From an uncultured Lachnospiraceae bacterium (GTDB lineage: Bacteria > Bacillota > Clostridia > Lachnospirales > Lachnospiraceae), in contig CAOKWI010000006.1 of the NCBI GenBank assembly GCA_948473115.1, positions 31,478 to 95,477 on the forward strand: a DNA stretch of 64,000 bases, written 5' to 3'. The notes under the pieces were generated by a model, which saw nothing but the letters and a program-made list of their open reading frames with translations, was not told the DNA's origin and searched no databases. Shown piece after piece: positions 7,901 through 16,058 of this stretch (positions within the stretch are counted from its first letter, which is position 1; the number at the start of each line of letters is the position of its first letter). The position numbers and the translations under genes were made by a program.

Positions 7901-9109
7901 ATGTTTACTAAATTCTTCGATACCCTTCGGGCAAAGGGTTTAAGGGTCACCCTGGGTGAGTTCCTGACCCTTCAGGAAGCGTTGGACAAGGGACTGTGCG
8001 GAAGCTCGCTGACGCAGTTCTATTATGTGGCGCGGATGATCCTGGTAAAGAGCGAGACGGATTTTGACAAATTTGACATGGCCTTTGACGAGTGCTTCCG
8101 TCCCGCCCAGAAGGAGACGGAAGTGGGGAAAGAGATGCTCCGCTGGCTGGACAAGTCCGACATGCTGGAACTGGCCCACGAGGAGGCCCGCGCCCACTTA
8201 AACCAGGTGGAGGATATCCAGGTGGACAAGGAGCAGGTGGAGGAAACCTTTAAGCAGAGGCTGCGGGACCAGAATGAGGAGCACAATGGCGGCAGCTTCT
8301 GGATCGGTACCATGGGGAAGACCTCCTTCGGCAATATGGGCGGCAATGTGGGCGGCGTCCGGGTAGGCGGACAGACCGGCTACCAGTCCGCCTTTTCCGT
8401 GGTGGGGGCAAGGAAATACCGGGATTTCCGGGACGACAGGGTGCTGGACAACCGGCAGTTCCAGCTGGCTTTCCGGAAGCTGCGGCAGTTTTCCAGCAGG
8501 CTGGATATCCCTGAGACGGAGCTTGACATAGGCGGTACGGTGGACAAGACCTGCAATAACGGCGGATGTCTCCAGATCGTCATGCAGAAGCCCAGGAAGA
8601 ACGCGGTGAAGCTGCTGCTTCTGATGGATTCCGGGGGGACAATGATCCCCTTTAGCAGCCTGCTGAACGATCTGTTCCAGGCAGTTCACAAATCCAACCA
8701 TTATAAGGATGTGAAGACCTATTATTTCCACAATTGTATCTACAGCAAGCTGTACAAGACACCGGAGTGCGAGAACGGCGACTGGATCGACACAGAGTGG
8801 ATGTTCCGCAACGTGGACAGCGACTACAAGGTGATTATTGTGGGGGATGCTGCCATGGCGCCGGAGGAGCTGTACTCCGACACCGGAAACTACCGGGGGC
8901 CAAACGGTGGTCTGTCCGGCTATGAGTGGCTGAAGCTGGTGAAGAAGAAGTATAAAAAGATTGTCTGGCTGAATCCCAAAATGGCTCCGGGCCGGGCTCC
9001 CTGGAGAGAAGCAGAGACCGCAGTGAAGGAGCTTTTTCCCATGTATAAACTGACGGTGGACGGCCTGAACCAGGCCATGACGAAACTGATGGTGAATAAG
9101 AATTCATAA
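7901..9109 (+). CDS. VWA-domain (CoxE-like) partner of the MoxR ATPase
   Basis: A 402-residue protein with a helical N-terminal region (1-128), a Gly-rich linker (about 129-168: NGGSFWIGTMGKTSFGNMGGNVGG) and a C-terminal VWA domain. The metal-site loop reads MDSGGTM (242-248), so the usual MIDAS DxSxS is altered: Asp243 is kept but the second serine position is Gly. Thr and Asp positions further on (GDAAM) are present. No signal peptide or membrane segment is seen, so the complex is probably cytosolic. Ten bases after the ATPase stop, with GGAGGCAGGAT as ribosome binding site. Confidence 0.88.
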   Translation: MFTKFFDTLRAKGLRVTLGEFLTLQEALDKGLCGSSLTQFYYVARMILVKSETDFDKFDMAFDECFRPAQKETEVGKEMLRWLDKSDMLELAHEEARAHLNQVEDIQVDKEQVEETFKQRLRDQNEEHNGGSFWIGTMGKTSFGNMGGNVGGVRVGGQTGYQSAFSVVGARKYRDFRDDRVLDNRQFQLAFRKLRQFSSRLDIPETELDIGGTVDKTCNNGGCLQIVMQKPRKNAVKLLLLMDSGGTMIPFSSLLNDLFQAVHKSNHYKDVKTYYFHNCIYSKLYKTPECENGDWIDTEWMFRNVDSDYKVIIVGDAAMAPEELYSDTGNYRGPNGGLSGYEWLKLVKKKYKKIVWLNPKMAPGRAPWREAETAVKELFPMYKLTVDGLNQAMTKLMVNKNS

Positions 9110-9184
9110 AGATACATCGCGGTGGGCAGACAGAATATAGAATCAAATATATAAATTGATATATTTTAAAGGGACAACTGTTTC

Positions 9185-9442
9185 ATGAATGTAGATAATG
9201 AATTACTAAGAAATTTGGATAAATTGCACACCACCGAGCTGGGCGTGGAACGCATTAAAAGAAATCTTTCCTTAGATATAGGTACAAATGATGTTGTTGA
9301 TTGGTGCAAAACAAAAATCAATTCTGCCAATGCCACTATTACAAGGAGTGGAAAAAACTGGTATGTAAGCGTAGACAATTGCATGATAACGGTGAATGCA
9401 TATAGTTATACGATAATCACAGCACATAAGGAAAAGAGATGA
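9185..9442 (+). CDS. DUF3781 family protein
   Basis: An 85-residue protein matching the small DUF3781 family in my recollection of it: LHTTELGVERIKRNL near the start, VVDWCKTKI in the middle, and NWYVSVDNCMITVNAYSYTIITAH at the end. The function is unknown. The gene is more AT-rich than the MoxR/VWA genes before it. The stop TGA is followed, in the same frame and without any further stop, by the truncated acetyltransferase at 9443-9895. Confidence 0.8.
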   Translation: MNVDNELLRNLDKLHTTELGVERIKRNLSLDIGTNDVVDWCKTKINSANATITRSGKNWYVSVDNCMITVNAYSYTIITAHKEKR

Positions 9443-9895
9443 AATATTCAACAGTATGCAGATGATACCTTCACAATCATTTATCCGGTTCGCAGTGATG
9501 CAGAAGAAGGCCTGATGGAAAATGCGTTGTATATTGCACTGATAGGGAAGAAAACCGCAGGAGCGTTTATGCTGAAACACAGGCCGGAGGAGGGGTATCA
9601 GAACGGTAAATGGCTGACTGAGGAGGATTATGAGCATATTTATGTGCTTTATACGCTTGCCGTTCATCCTGATTTCCAGAAGCGCGGTATAGGAACAGAA
9701 CTGTTAATGTATGCTGAGAGGGTGGCGCGGGAAGAGAAGTGCGTAAGCATCCGGCTTGATGTTGTAAAGGATAATCTCCCTGCGGAGCGGCTTTACCGGA
9801 AATGCGGATATCAGCTGACAGGAACAGTGAGTCTGGGATATGAAGCGTATGGCCTTCCGTGGTATAACCTTTACGAAAAAGTGTTGAGCGAATGA
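9443..9895 (+). pseudogene. GNAT acetyltransferase lacking its N-terminus
   Basis: The protein-like reading frame begins directly after the DUF3781 stop (NIQQYADDTFTIIYPVRSDAEEGLMENALYIALI) and contains an acetyl-CoA binding motif A, VHPDFQKRGIGTELLMYAE, then LYRKCGYQLTG. The usual first strand and helix of the GNAT fold and their start codon are missing. ATG 9515 is preceded by GAAGAAGG and could start a 126-residue protein, so a shortened product may still be made. The join with DUF3781 looks like a deletion between two genes. Confidence 0.6.
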
Positions 9896-9919
9896 ACAAT
9901 GGAAAGGCGGCGTCAGCAT

Positions 9920-11089
9920 ATGATTTATTGCCAAACAGAATGGCTTCTTATCAGAGATATGGAAGATGCAGATATATCGGAACTGAGCGGTGAGGCTGAA
10001 AATTCCGAGGAGGCAGTCAGGTATTTCAGGAAGCAGGCAGGCCATATCCAAAGCGGGATGTGCACAGGTCTGATCGCTTTCTGTCAGGGACAGATGGCAG
10101 GGTATGTGTATCTGTACTATCGCTGTAAATGGGGAGGTCTGGGCAACCAGGGCTTTCCGGGCATTGTGGATTTGTATGTGCCGGAGAAATTCCGCCGGAA
10201 GGGAATCGGGGACAGATTGATGGATATAGCGGAGCGGATCGCATTGGACCACGGTGATAAGGTATATCTTGACGTAGGACTGAACAGTACCTTCGGGAGC
10301 GCCCACCGGCTGTATGCCAGAAGGGGTTATATCCCTGACGGAAGGGGATGCTATTATGAGGAAAAGGTATGCGGGGTGGATGCACCGTGTATCAATTCCG
10401 ATGAACTGACCCTGTGCCTTGTCAAAGAGCTTGTAAAGCATCAGGCTCAAAGACAACAGGAAGAGAGAAGTATGAGACAGGGATATCCCTCCAGAGAGGC
10501 GGCAGAGAAGATCCTGCAGGAGGCGGAAAGCTGTAATCCAGGCCCCTGGGGGGCGCACAGCCGCTGTGTGGCGGAATGCGCGGAGAAAATAGCCACGGCA
10601 TGCGGGGACATGGATGTGGAAAAAGCCTGTGTCCTGGGACTGTTACATGACATCGGAAGGAAATTCGGCGCAAGGCACCTGGGACATGTCTATGACGGCT
10701 GGAAATATATGGAATGGCTGGGATACCCGGAGGCGGGAAGGATCTGTCTGACCCATTCCTTCGCCTGCCATTCCCTGGAGCTGTATATCGGAAAATTCGA
10801 TATTCTGCCGGAGCAGGAGGCGGAGGTGCGGGAGACCCTGGAGCGATTGGAATATGATGACTATGACAGACTCATCCAGCTCTGTGATGCCATAGGAACG
10901 GCTGAGGGAGTGGCCGCCATGGAAGACAGGATGCAGGATGTCAGGCGCAGATACGGGAATTATCCCGAGGAAAAATGGAAGCGGAATCTTGCACTGCGGG
11001 AATATTTTGAGGAACGTATGGGAAGGGATCTTTACAGCCTGCTCGGAGAACAGGAAAGAACCAGACAGGGCACAAGGCCAAAAGGCTGA
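9920..11089 (+). CDS. GNAT acetyltransferase fused to an HD-domain hydrolase
   Basis: A 389-residue two-domain protein. Residues 1-160 are a GNAT domain with motif A in VPEKFRRKGIGDRLMDIAER (about 87-106) and HRLYARRGYIPDG. Residues 185-380 are an HD domain: LLHDIGR (about 241-247), ICLTHSF, YDDYD and IQLCDAI, closely similar to the partial gene at the window start. The linker contains ATG 10472 preceded by AAGAGAGAAG, so the HD part might also be made alone. ATG 9920 follows GGAAAGG with 13 bases. The substrates are unknown; acetylation linked to nucleotide or phosphoester hydrolysis is only a guess. Confidence 0.85.
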   Translation: MIYCQTEWLLIRDMEDADISELSGEAENSEEAVRYFRKQAGHIQSGMCTGLIAFCQGQMAGYVYLYYRCKWGGLGNQGFPGIVDLYVPEKFRRKGIGDRLMDIAERIALDHGDKVYLDVGLNSTFGSAHRLYARRGYIPDGRGCYYEEKVCGVDAPCINSDELTLCLVKELVKHQAQRQQEERSMRQGYPSREAAEKILQEAESCNPGPWGAHSRCVAECAEKIATACGDMDVEKACVLGLLHDIGRKFGARHLGHVYDGWKYMEWLGYPEAGRICLTHSFACHSLELYIGKFDILPEQEAEVRETLERLEYDDYDRLIQLCDAIGTAEGVAAMEDRMQDVRRRYGNYPEEKWKRNLALREYFEERMGRDLYSLLGEQERTRQGTRPKG

Positions 11090-11152
11090 CTGCAATATTG
11101 GTGATATTAAAATAAAAAAGATTTCTTTTAGCTGAAAAATGGAGGAGCTCAG

Positions 11153-11893
11153 GTGAAAGAAAATATATATAAATTATTTGAAAATTGGAATGAAACAATC
11201 ATATGGTCATGCTTACAGGGAATCATGGGAGAAATTCACACGAATCTGTCTGAGGATGCGGCGGTGGCAATATTGGGAGATTTTGCATTTTATGCAGGAA
11301 ATCCCAGTGAGGAATTGGTTCAATATCAACCGGAAAGCCGCAAACAGAACTTGATTATTATGGTGCCACAGAATGTCGGCTGGGCAGAATTGATTGAGAA
11401 ATGCTACAGGAAGAAAGCGAAGAAAGTAACGAGATATGCGATCAAAAAAGAGATGGAGATATTTGATAAGGAGAAATTGCAGCGGGCAGTAGAAGGTCTG
11501 CCGCCGGGTTATGTGCTAAGGAGAATAGAAGAGGCAGAATACAATATGTGCAGGGAGAATGGCTGGGCCAATGATTTGGTGTCACAATATCAGGACTATA
11601 AAGCTTATAAAGACTCAGGTTTAGGCATAGTTGTTTTAAAGGCTGGAGAATTGGTTGCTGGAGCCTCCTCATATAGTAGATATGATAAGGGTATTGAGAT
11701 AGAAATTGATACGCGGGAAGACTATCGGAGAAAAGGATTGGCCTATGCGTGCGGCGCAAAGCTTATTTTGGAATGTTTGGAGAAAGGATTATATCCAAGC
11801 TGGGATGCACAAAATAAATGGTCAGTAGCGCTGGCAGAAAAGCTGGGATATCATTTTAGTCATGAATATGTGGCGTATGAGGTAATGGTATGA
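11153..11893 (+). CDS. GNAT acetyltransferase of the large (PF12746-like) type
   Basis: A 246-residue protein with a divergent N-terminal half (KENIYKLFENWNETIIWSCLQG, LGDFAFYAGNP) and a C-terminal GNAT half with motif A in DTREDYRRKGLAYACGAKLI and LAEKLGYHF. This order is that of the two-lobed GNAT_acetyltran family; the substrate is unknown. GTG 11153 is the start, ten bases after a GGAGG. The gene is noticeably AT-rich compared with spoIVA or nth, as is the next gene, which suggests separate acquisition. Confidence 0.82.
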   Translation: MKENIYKLFENWNETIIWSCLQGIMGEIHTNLSEDAAVAILGDFAFYAGNPSEELVQYQPESRKQNLIIMVPQNVGWAELIEKCYRKKAKKVTRYAIKKEMEIFDKEKLQRAVEGLPPGYVLRRIEEAEYNMCRENGWANDLVSQYQDYKAYKDSGLGIVVLKAGELVAGASSYSRYDKGIEIEIDTREDYRRKGLAYACGAKLILECLEKGLYPSWDAQNKWSVALAEKLGYHFSHEYVAYEVMV

Positions 11894-11954
11894 CAAGAGT
11901 GTATTTCGTGTGACATGAACAGTCGGAGCATGATTGGAAAGAAGGATTGTAGTT

Positions 11955-13034
11955 ATGCAATATGCAAGGAAATTAAGAAAAGGTGACAAGGTAGCAATTG
12001 TAAGCTTATCAAGTGGAATGTTAGGTGAAGAATTTTGTAGTCATAATATAGAGATTGGCGTAAAACGGCTAAAAGAATATGGTCTGGAGCCGGTATTTAT
12101 GCCTCATGCGTTGAAAGGCATTGAATATTTGCGGGCTCATCCGGAAGCAAGGGCGAAAGACTTAAAAGATGCGTTTTTAGATGATTCTATTGCAGGTATT
12201 ATCTGTGCCATCGGTGGTGATGATACATACAGGCTTTTGCCTTATTTGATGGACGATAAAGAGTTCATAAAAGCGGTAGAGAAGCATCCCAAATTATTCA
12301 CAGGATTTTCAGATACTACCATTAATCATTTCATGTTTTATAAGCTGGGGTTGTCTACCTATTACGGACCAAACTTTATCTGTGATTTGGGAGAAGTTGC
12401 AGATGAAATGCTGCCATATACAAAAAGGGCATTTGAGGGATATTTGGAAGGTAACGAATGCGGTGAAATTGTATCCAGTGACATTTGGTATGAAGAGAGA
12501 AAAGATTTTTCAAGAGCTGCAATCGGAACAGATAGAAAAACCCATAAAGAAGAGAGGGGCTTTGAGCTTCTGCAGGGAAGTGAAGTTTTTCAAGGCAGAT
12601 TGCTTGGCGGATGCCTGGAAAGCCTTTATGATATATTGACAAATAGCACATATGAGGATGAAAAGGAAGTCTGCGAAAGATATGGTCTGTTTCCGGAAAA
12701 GGAAGAGTGGATTGGAAAAATCCTTTTTATAGAAACCTGCGAAGAAAAGCCGATTCCTGAATTGTTTGAAAAGGAAGTCGCTTTGCTGAAAGAAAAGGGA
12801 GTATTTGATGCGGTAAATGGCGTGTTAGTGGGAAAACCACAGGATGAAGCTTTTTATCAGGAATATAAGGACATTCTGATTAAGGTGATAGATAATGAGG
12901 AACTTCCGATTGTCTATAATGTGAATTTTGGACACGCTGTGCCGCGGTGCACATTACAGTATGGTGCTGCTGCAAGGGTAGATATGAAGCAGAAAAAGAT
13001 TTCCACCCAAATTACTTCCTTCACAGCTCCGTAG
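11955..13034 (+). CDS. LD-carboxypeptidase-like S66 serine peptidase
   Basis: A 359-residue S66 family protein. Family landmarks are GDKVAIVSLSSGMLGEE at the N-terminus, the nucleophile elbow TGFSDTT (about 116-122), the catalytic Glu in ETCEEKP (about 260) and the catalytic His in NFGHAVPRC (about 325). The members include muramoyl-tetrapeptide LD-carboxypeptidases and MccF-type self-immunity peptidases; the sequence does not decide between them. The last eight codons and the stop lie inside a dispersed repeat (13012-13059), so the original C-terminus may have been replaced. AT-rich like the preceding gene. Confidence 0.82.
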   Translation: MQYARKLRKGDKVAIVSLSSGMLGEEFCSHNIEIGVKRLKEYGLEPVFMPHALKGIEYLRAHPEARAKDLKDAFLDDSIAGIICAIGGDDTYRLLPYLMDDKEFIKAVEKHPKLFTGFSDTTINHFMFYKLGLSTYYGPNFICDLGEVADEMLPYTKRAFEGYLEGNECGEIVSSDIWYEERKDFSRAAIGTDRKTHKEERGFELLQGSEVFQGRLLGGCLESLYDILTNSTYEDEKEVCERYGLFPEKEEWIGKILFIETCEEKPIPELFEKEVALLKEKGVFDAVNGVLVGKPQDEAFYQEYKDILIKVIDNEELPIVYNVNFGHAVPRCTLQYGAAARVDMKQKKISTQITSFTAP

Positions 13035-13059
13035 TCGCAGTTGGTAACAGTTCAGATCC
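13012..13059. repeat. Dispersed 48-bp repeat overlapping a gene end
   Basis: This stretch matches 26122-26170 at most positions with one small indel (shared cores: TTACTTC, CACAG-TCCGTAGTCG, AGTTCAGATCC). Here it supplies the last codons and the TAG stop of the S66 peptidase gene; at 26122 it lies inside an inverted-repeat element. Confidence 0.7.
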
Positions 13060-13062
13060 TCC

Positions 13063-13091
13063 TTGAAAAAATTCCTTTTTCGTGATACCAT
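13063..13091 (+). promoter_or_regulatory. Possible sigma-A promoter for tyrS
   Basis: TTGAAA (13063-13068), 17 bases, TACCAT (13086-13091). The -10 is imperfect. The space before tyrS is only about 100 bases and shows no T-box leader, which is notable since many Firmicute tyrS genes have one. Confidence 0.4.
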
Positions 13092-13133
13092 GTTTTTGGT
13101 TTCAGCGAGATAAATCCAAAATACAGGAAAGGC

Positions 13134-14408
13134 ATGGAAAATAAAATGACAGTATTTGAGGAATTAAAGGCGAGAGGGCTGCTGGCGCAGCTGACTGACG
13201 AGGAGGAGATCAAGGAGTTGGTCAACAATGGAAAGGCCGTATTTTATATCGGTTTTGATCCCACCGCGGACAGCCTCCATGTGGGGCATTTCATGGCGCT
13301 GTGCCTGATGAAGAGATTGCAGATGGCGGGAAATAAGCCCATTGCCCTGATCGGCGGCGGAACCGCCATGATCGGCGACCCTTCCGGGCGTACCGATATG
13401 CGCAATATGATGACCAGAGAGACCATCGACCACAACTGTGAGTGTTTCAGAAAGCAGATGAGCCGCTTTATTGAGTTTGAGGACAGTGCGGACGGGGAGA
13501 ACCCGACCGCGGACAGTAATTTCTCCAGAGCCATCATGGTGAACAATGCGGACTGGCTCCGCGACCTCAACTATATTGACTTCATCCGGGATATCGGCGC
13601 TCATTTTTCCGTGAACCGCATGCTTACCGCAGAGTGCTATAAGCAGCGCATGGAGAAGGGATTGAGTTTCCTGGAATTTAACTATATGATCATGCAGAGC
13701 TACGACTTTCTCTGCCTGTATGAGAAATACGGCTGTAATATGCAGTTTGGCGGCGATGACCAGTGGAGCAATATGCTGGGCGGCACGGAGCTGATCCGCA
13801 GGAAACTGGGCAAGGATGCTTATGCCATGACCATCACCCTGCTGTTAAATTCCGAGGGAAAGAAGATGGGCAAGACCCAGAAGGGCGCTGTGTGGCTGGA
13901 TCCTGAAAAGACCTCCCCCTTTGAATTTTATCAATACTGGAGAAATGTGGCGGACGCCGATGTGCTGAAATGCCTGCGCATGCTGACCTTCCTGCCTTTG
14001 GAACAGATCGACGAGATGGATCGGTGGGAAGGCAGCCAGCTGAATCAGGCGAAAGAGATCCTTGCCTTTGAACTGACGAAGATGATCCACGGCGAGGAGG
14101 AAGCTGCCAGAGCGCAGGAAAGCGCAAGGGCGCTGTTCACAGGCGGAAATGCTGCGGAAATGCCCACCTGCGAACTCCAGGACGGCGATTTCCTGAATGG
14201 ATCCATCGATATTCTGGGTGTGCTTGCTGCCTCCGGGCTGACTGCATCCCGTTCCGAGGCGAGACGTGCCGTGGAACAGGGCGGCGTCACCGTTGACGGG
14301 GAGAAGGTGACTGACATTAAGACTGCCTACGCTCCTGAACGGTTTGCAGGGGAAGGCATGATTGTAAAACGCGGCAAAAAGAATTTCAGACGTATTGTGG
14401 TGAAATAA
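13134..14408 (+). CDS. tyrS: Tyrosyl-tRNA synthetase
   Basis: A 424-residue class I synthetase charging tRNA-Tyr. The HIGH-type motif is HVGH in [11 protein letters not shown], the tyrosine-binding region includes [10 protein letters not shown] and [22 protein letters not shown], and the KMSKS-type loop reads KKMGKTQKG, the KxGK form usual in TyrRS. A C-terminal S4-like RNA-binding domain is present ([21 protein letters not shown]). AGGAAAGG at 13125-13132 lies too near ATG 13134 for its second half but at a good distance for its first; the alternative ATG 13146 ([11 protein letters not shown]) is also plausible. Confidence 0.96.
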   Translation: MENKMTVFEELKARGLLAQLTDEEEIKELVNNGKAVFYIGFDPTADSLHVGHFMALCLMKRLQMAGNKPIALIGGGTAMIGDPSGRTDMRNMMTRETIDHNCECFRKQMSRFIEFEDSADGENPTADSNFSRAIMVNNADWLRDLNYIDFIRDIGAHFSVNRMLTAECYKQRMEKGLSFLEFNYMIMQSYDFLCLYEKYGCNMQFGGDDQWSNMLGGTELIRRKLGKDAYAMTITLLLNSEGKKMGKTQKGAVWLDPEKTSPFEFYQYWRNVADADVLKCLRMLTFLPLEQIDEMDRWEGSQLNQAKEILAFELTKMIHGEEEAARAQESARALFTGGNAAEMPTCELQDGDFLNGSIDILGVLAASGLTASRSEARRAVEQGGVTVDGEKVTDIKTAYAPERFAGEGMIVKRGKKNFRRIVVK

Positions 14409-14427
14409 GCATTGTTACGGAATTTGA

Positions 14428-14464
14428 CACCGCTGTATCCGGATTGCTTCCGCCTGCAGCGGTG
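14428..14464 (+). terminator. Hairpin after tyrS
   Basis: CACCGCTG (14428-14435) pairs perfectly with CAGCGGTG (14457-14464), with a second short pairing in the loop, followed by TTTGCATTT. Probable weak terminator. Confidence 0.55.
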
Positions 14465-14563
14465 TTTGCATTTGCGAATGACAATGCTTTCCCGAAGTAT
14501 TTATGAATGATTTCACGGTTCCTTTCATATACATATAGCAGAATATGTTAGGAGGGGCTCTAT

Positions 14564-16045
14564 ATGGACTATGCATCGAATACATACGATCTCTATCGTG
14601 ATATACAAAAAAGGACCGGGGGAGAAATTTACATAGGCGTACTGGGACCGGTGCGCACCGGAAAATCTACTTTTATCAAGCGCTTTATGGAGGAACTCGT
14701 GCTTCCTGAGATGGAGGATGAGCACGCCAGGGGGCGGGCGCAGGACGAACTGCCCCAGAGTGCGGGAGGCAAGACCATTACCACCACAGAGCCCAAGTTC
14801 ATTCCCAATGAGGCGGCAAAGGTAGTTTTAAGCGGTGACATCCCTGTCTCGGTGCGCCTGATTGACTGTGTGGGGTATATGGTGGAGGGCGCCGCCGGAC
14901 ATATGGAGGAGGACGTGGAACGCATGGTGAAGACCCCCTGGTTTGACTATGAGATTCCCTTCACCCAGGCGGCTGAGATCGGAACGGATAAGGTGATGAA
15001 CGATCATTCCACCATCGGCATGGTCATCACCACCGACGGCAGCTTCGGGGAACTTCCGAGAAACAATTACCTGGAGGCGGAGGAGAAGACCATACTGGCA
15101 TTGAAGAAGCTTCGTAAGCCTTTCCTGGTGCTGGTGAACAGCCAGAAGCCCTACTCGGAGGAGGCGAAAAAGGTGGCAGCCGAGATCGGCGAGAAGTATG
15201 GCGTATCCACGGTCCCTGTAAACTGCGAGCAGCTGAAAAAAGACGATATCAATATGCTGCTGGAGAAAGTGCTTTATGAATTTCCCATCTCCTCTATTGA
15301 GTTTTACATGCCGAAATGGGTAGAGATGCTTGCCAATGACAACCGGATGAAGCAGGATATCATCGAAAGGGTAAAGCTTCTGATGAAGGACTATAACACC
15401 ATCCGCAACGTCCTTGAGAAACCCATCGATATGGAAAGCCAATACATAAAGCGCTGTAAGACGGATGCGGTAAGACTTTCCGACGGCGTGATCCGGGTGC
15501 AGCTGGATGTGGAGGAAGCGTATTACTATGAGATGCTGACCGAAATGGTGGGCGAACCCATTGCGGATGAGTACCAGCTGATCAACAAACTGAAAAACTT
15601 CGCAGCCATGAAGCATGAATATGCAAAGGTGCTGGATGCGGTAAATATGGTGCGGATGAAAGGGTATGGCGTGGTGACGCCGGATCGGGATGAGATCGTG
15701 CTGGAGAGACCGGAGCTGATCAAGCACGGCAACAAATTCGGCGTGAAGATCAAGGCGTCCAGTCCTTCTATCCACATGATCCGCGCCAACATCGAGACAG
15801 AGATCGCTCCCATTGTGGGAACCCAGGAACAGGCGGATGACCTGATCCGGTATATCGATCAGACCGATAAGGAGAACGGCATCTGGGATACCAACATTTT
15901 CGGAAAAACGATTGAACAGCTGGTAAATGACGGAATTACTGCAAAAGTGGCGGTAATTGGCGAGGAAAGCCAGATGAAGCTACAGGATACCATGCAGAAG
16001 ATCGTAAACGACAGCAATGGCGGCATGGTATGCATCATCATCTGA
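14564..16045 (+). CDS. spoIVA: Stage IV sporulation protein A, coat morphogenetic ATPase
   Basis: A 493-residue SpoIVA, the ATPase that polymerises on the forespore surface and forms the basement layer of the spore coat. The Walker A is GPVRTGKST (28-36); the conserved FKRFMEELVLP-like and GGKTITTTEPKF blocks follow, and the C-terminus ends in the conserved hydrophobic tail GGMVCIII. The length matches the family. A strong TTAGGAGGGG precedes ATG 14564. In Bacillus the gene is sigma-E dependent; the AT-rich stretch before the ribosome binding site includes CATATACAT, but I cannot assign a sigma-E promoter firmly. This gene is the best proof that the organism forms endospores. Confidence 0.97.
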   Translation: MDYASNTYDLYRDIQKRTGGEIYIGVLGPVRTGKSTFIKRFMEELVLPEMEDEHARGRAQDELPQSAGGKTITTTEPKFIPNEAAKVVLSGDIPVSVRLIDCVGYMVEGAAGHMEEDVERMVKTPWFDYEIPFTQAAEIGTDKVMNDHSTIGMVITTDGSFGELPRNNYLEAEEKTILALKKLRKPFLVLVNSQKPYSEEAKKVAAEIGEKYGVSTVPVNCEQLKKDDINMLLEKVLYEFPISSIEFYMPKWVEMLANDNRMKQDIIERVKLLMKDYNTIRNVLEKPIDMESQYIKRCKTDAVRLSDGVIRVQLDVEEAYYYEMLTEMVGEPIADEYQLINKLKNFAAMKHEYAKVLDAVNMVRMKGYGVVTPDRDEIVLERPELIKHGNKFGVKIKASSPSIHMIRANIETEIAPIVGTQEQADDLIRYIDQTDKENGIWDTNIFGKTIEQLVNDGITAKVAVIGEESQMKLQDTMQKIVNDSNGGMVCIII

Positions 16046-16058
16046 TCCCTGCGTGCAG

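Noticed and set aside
13035..13133. T-box leader of tyrS
   Set aside because: The gap of about 100 bases is too short and lacks the conserved T-box sequence and terminator/antiterminator pair.
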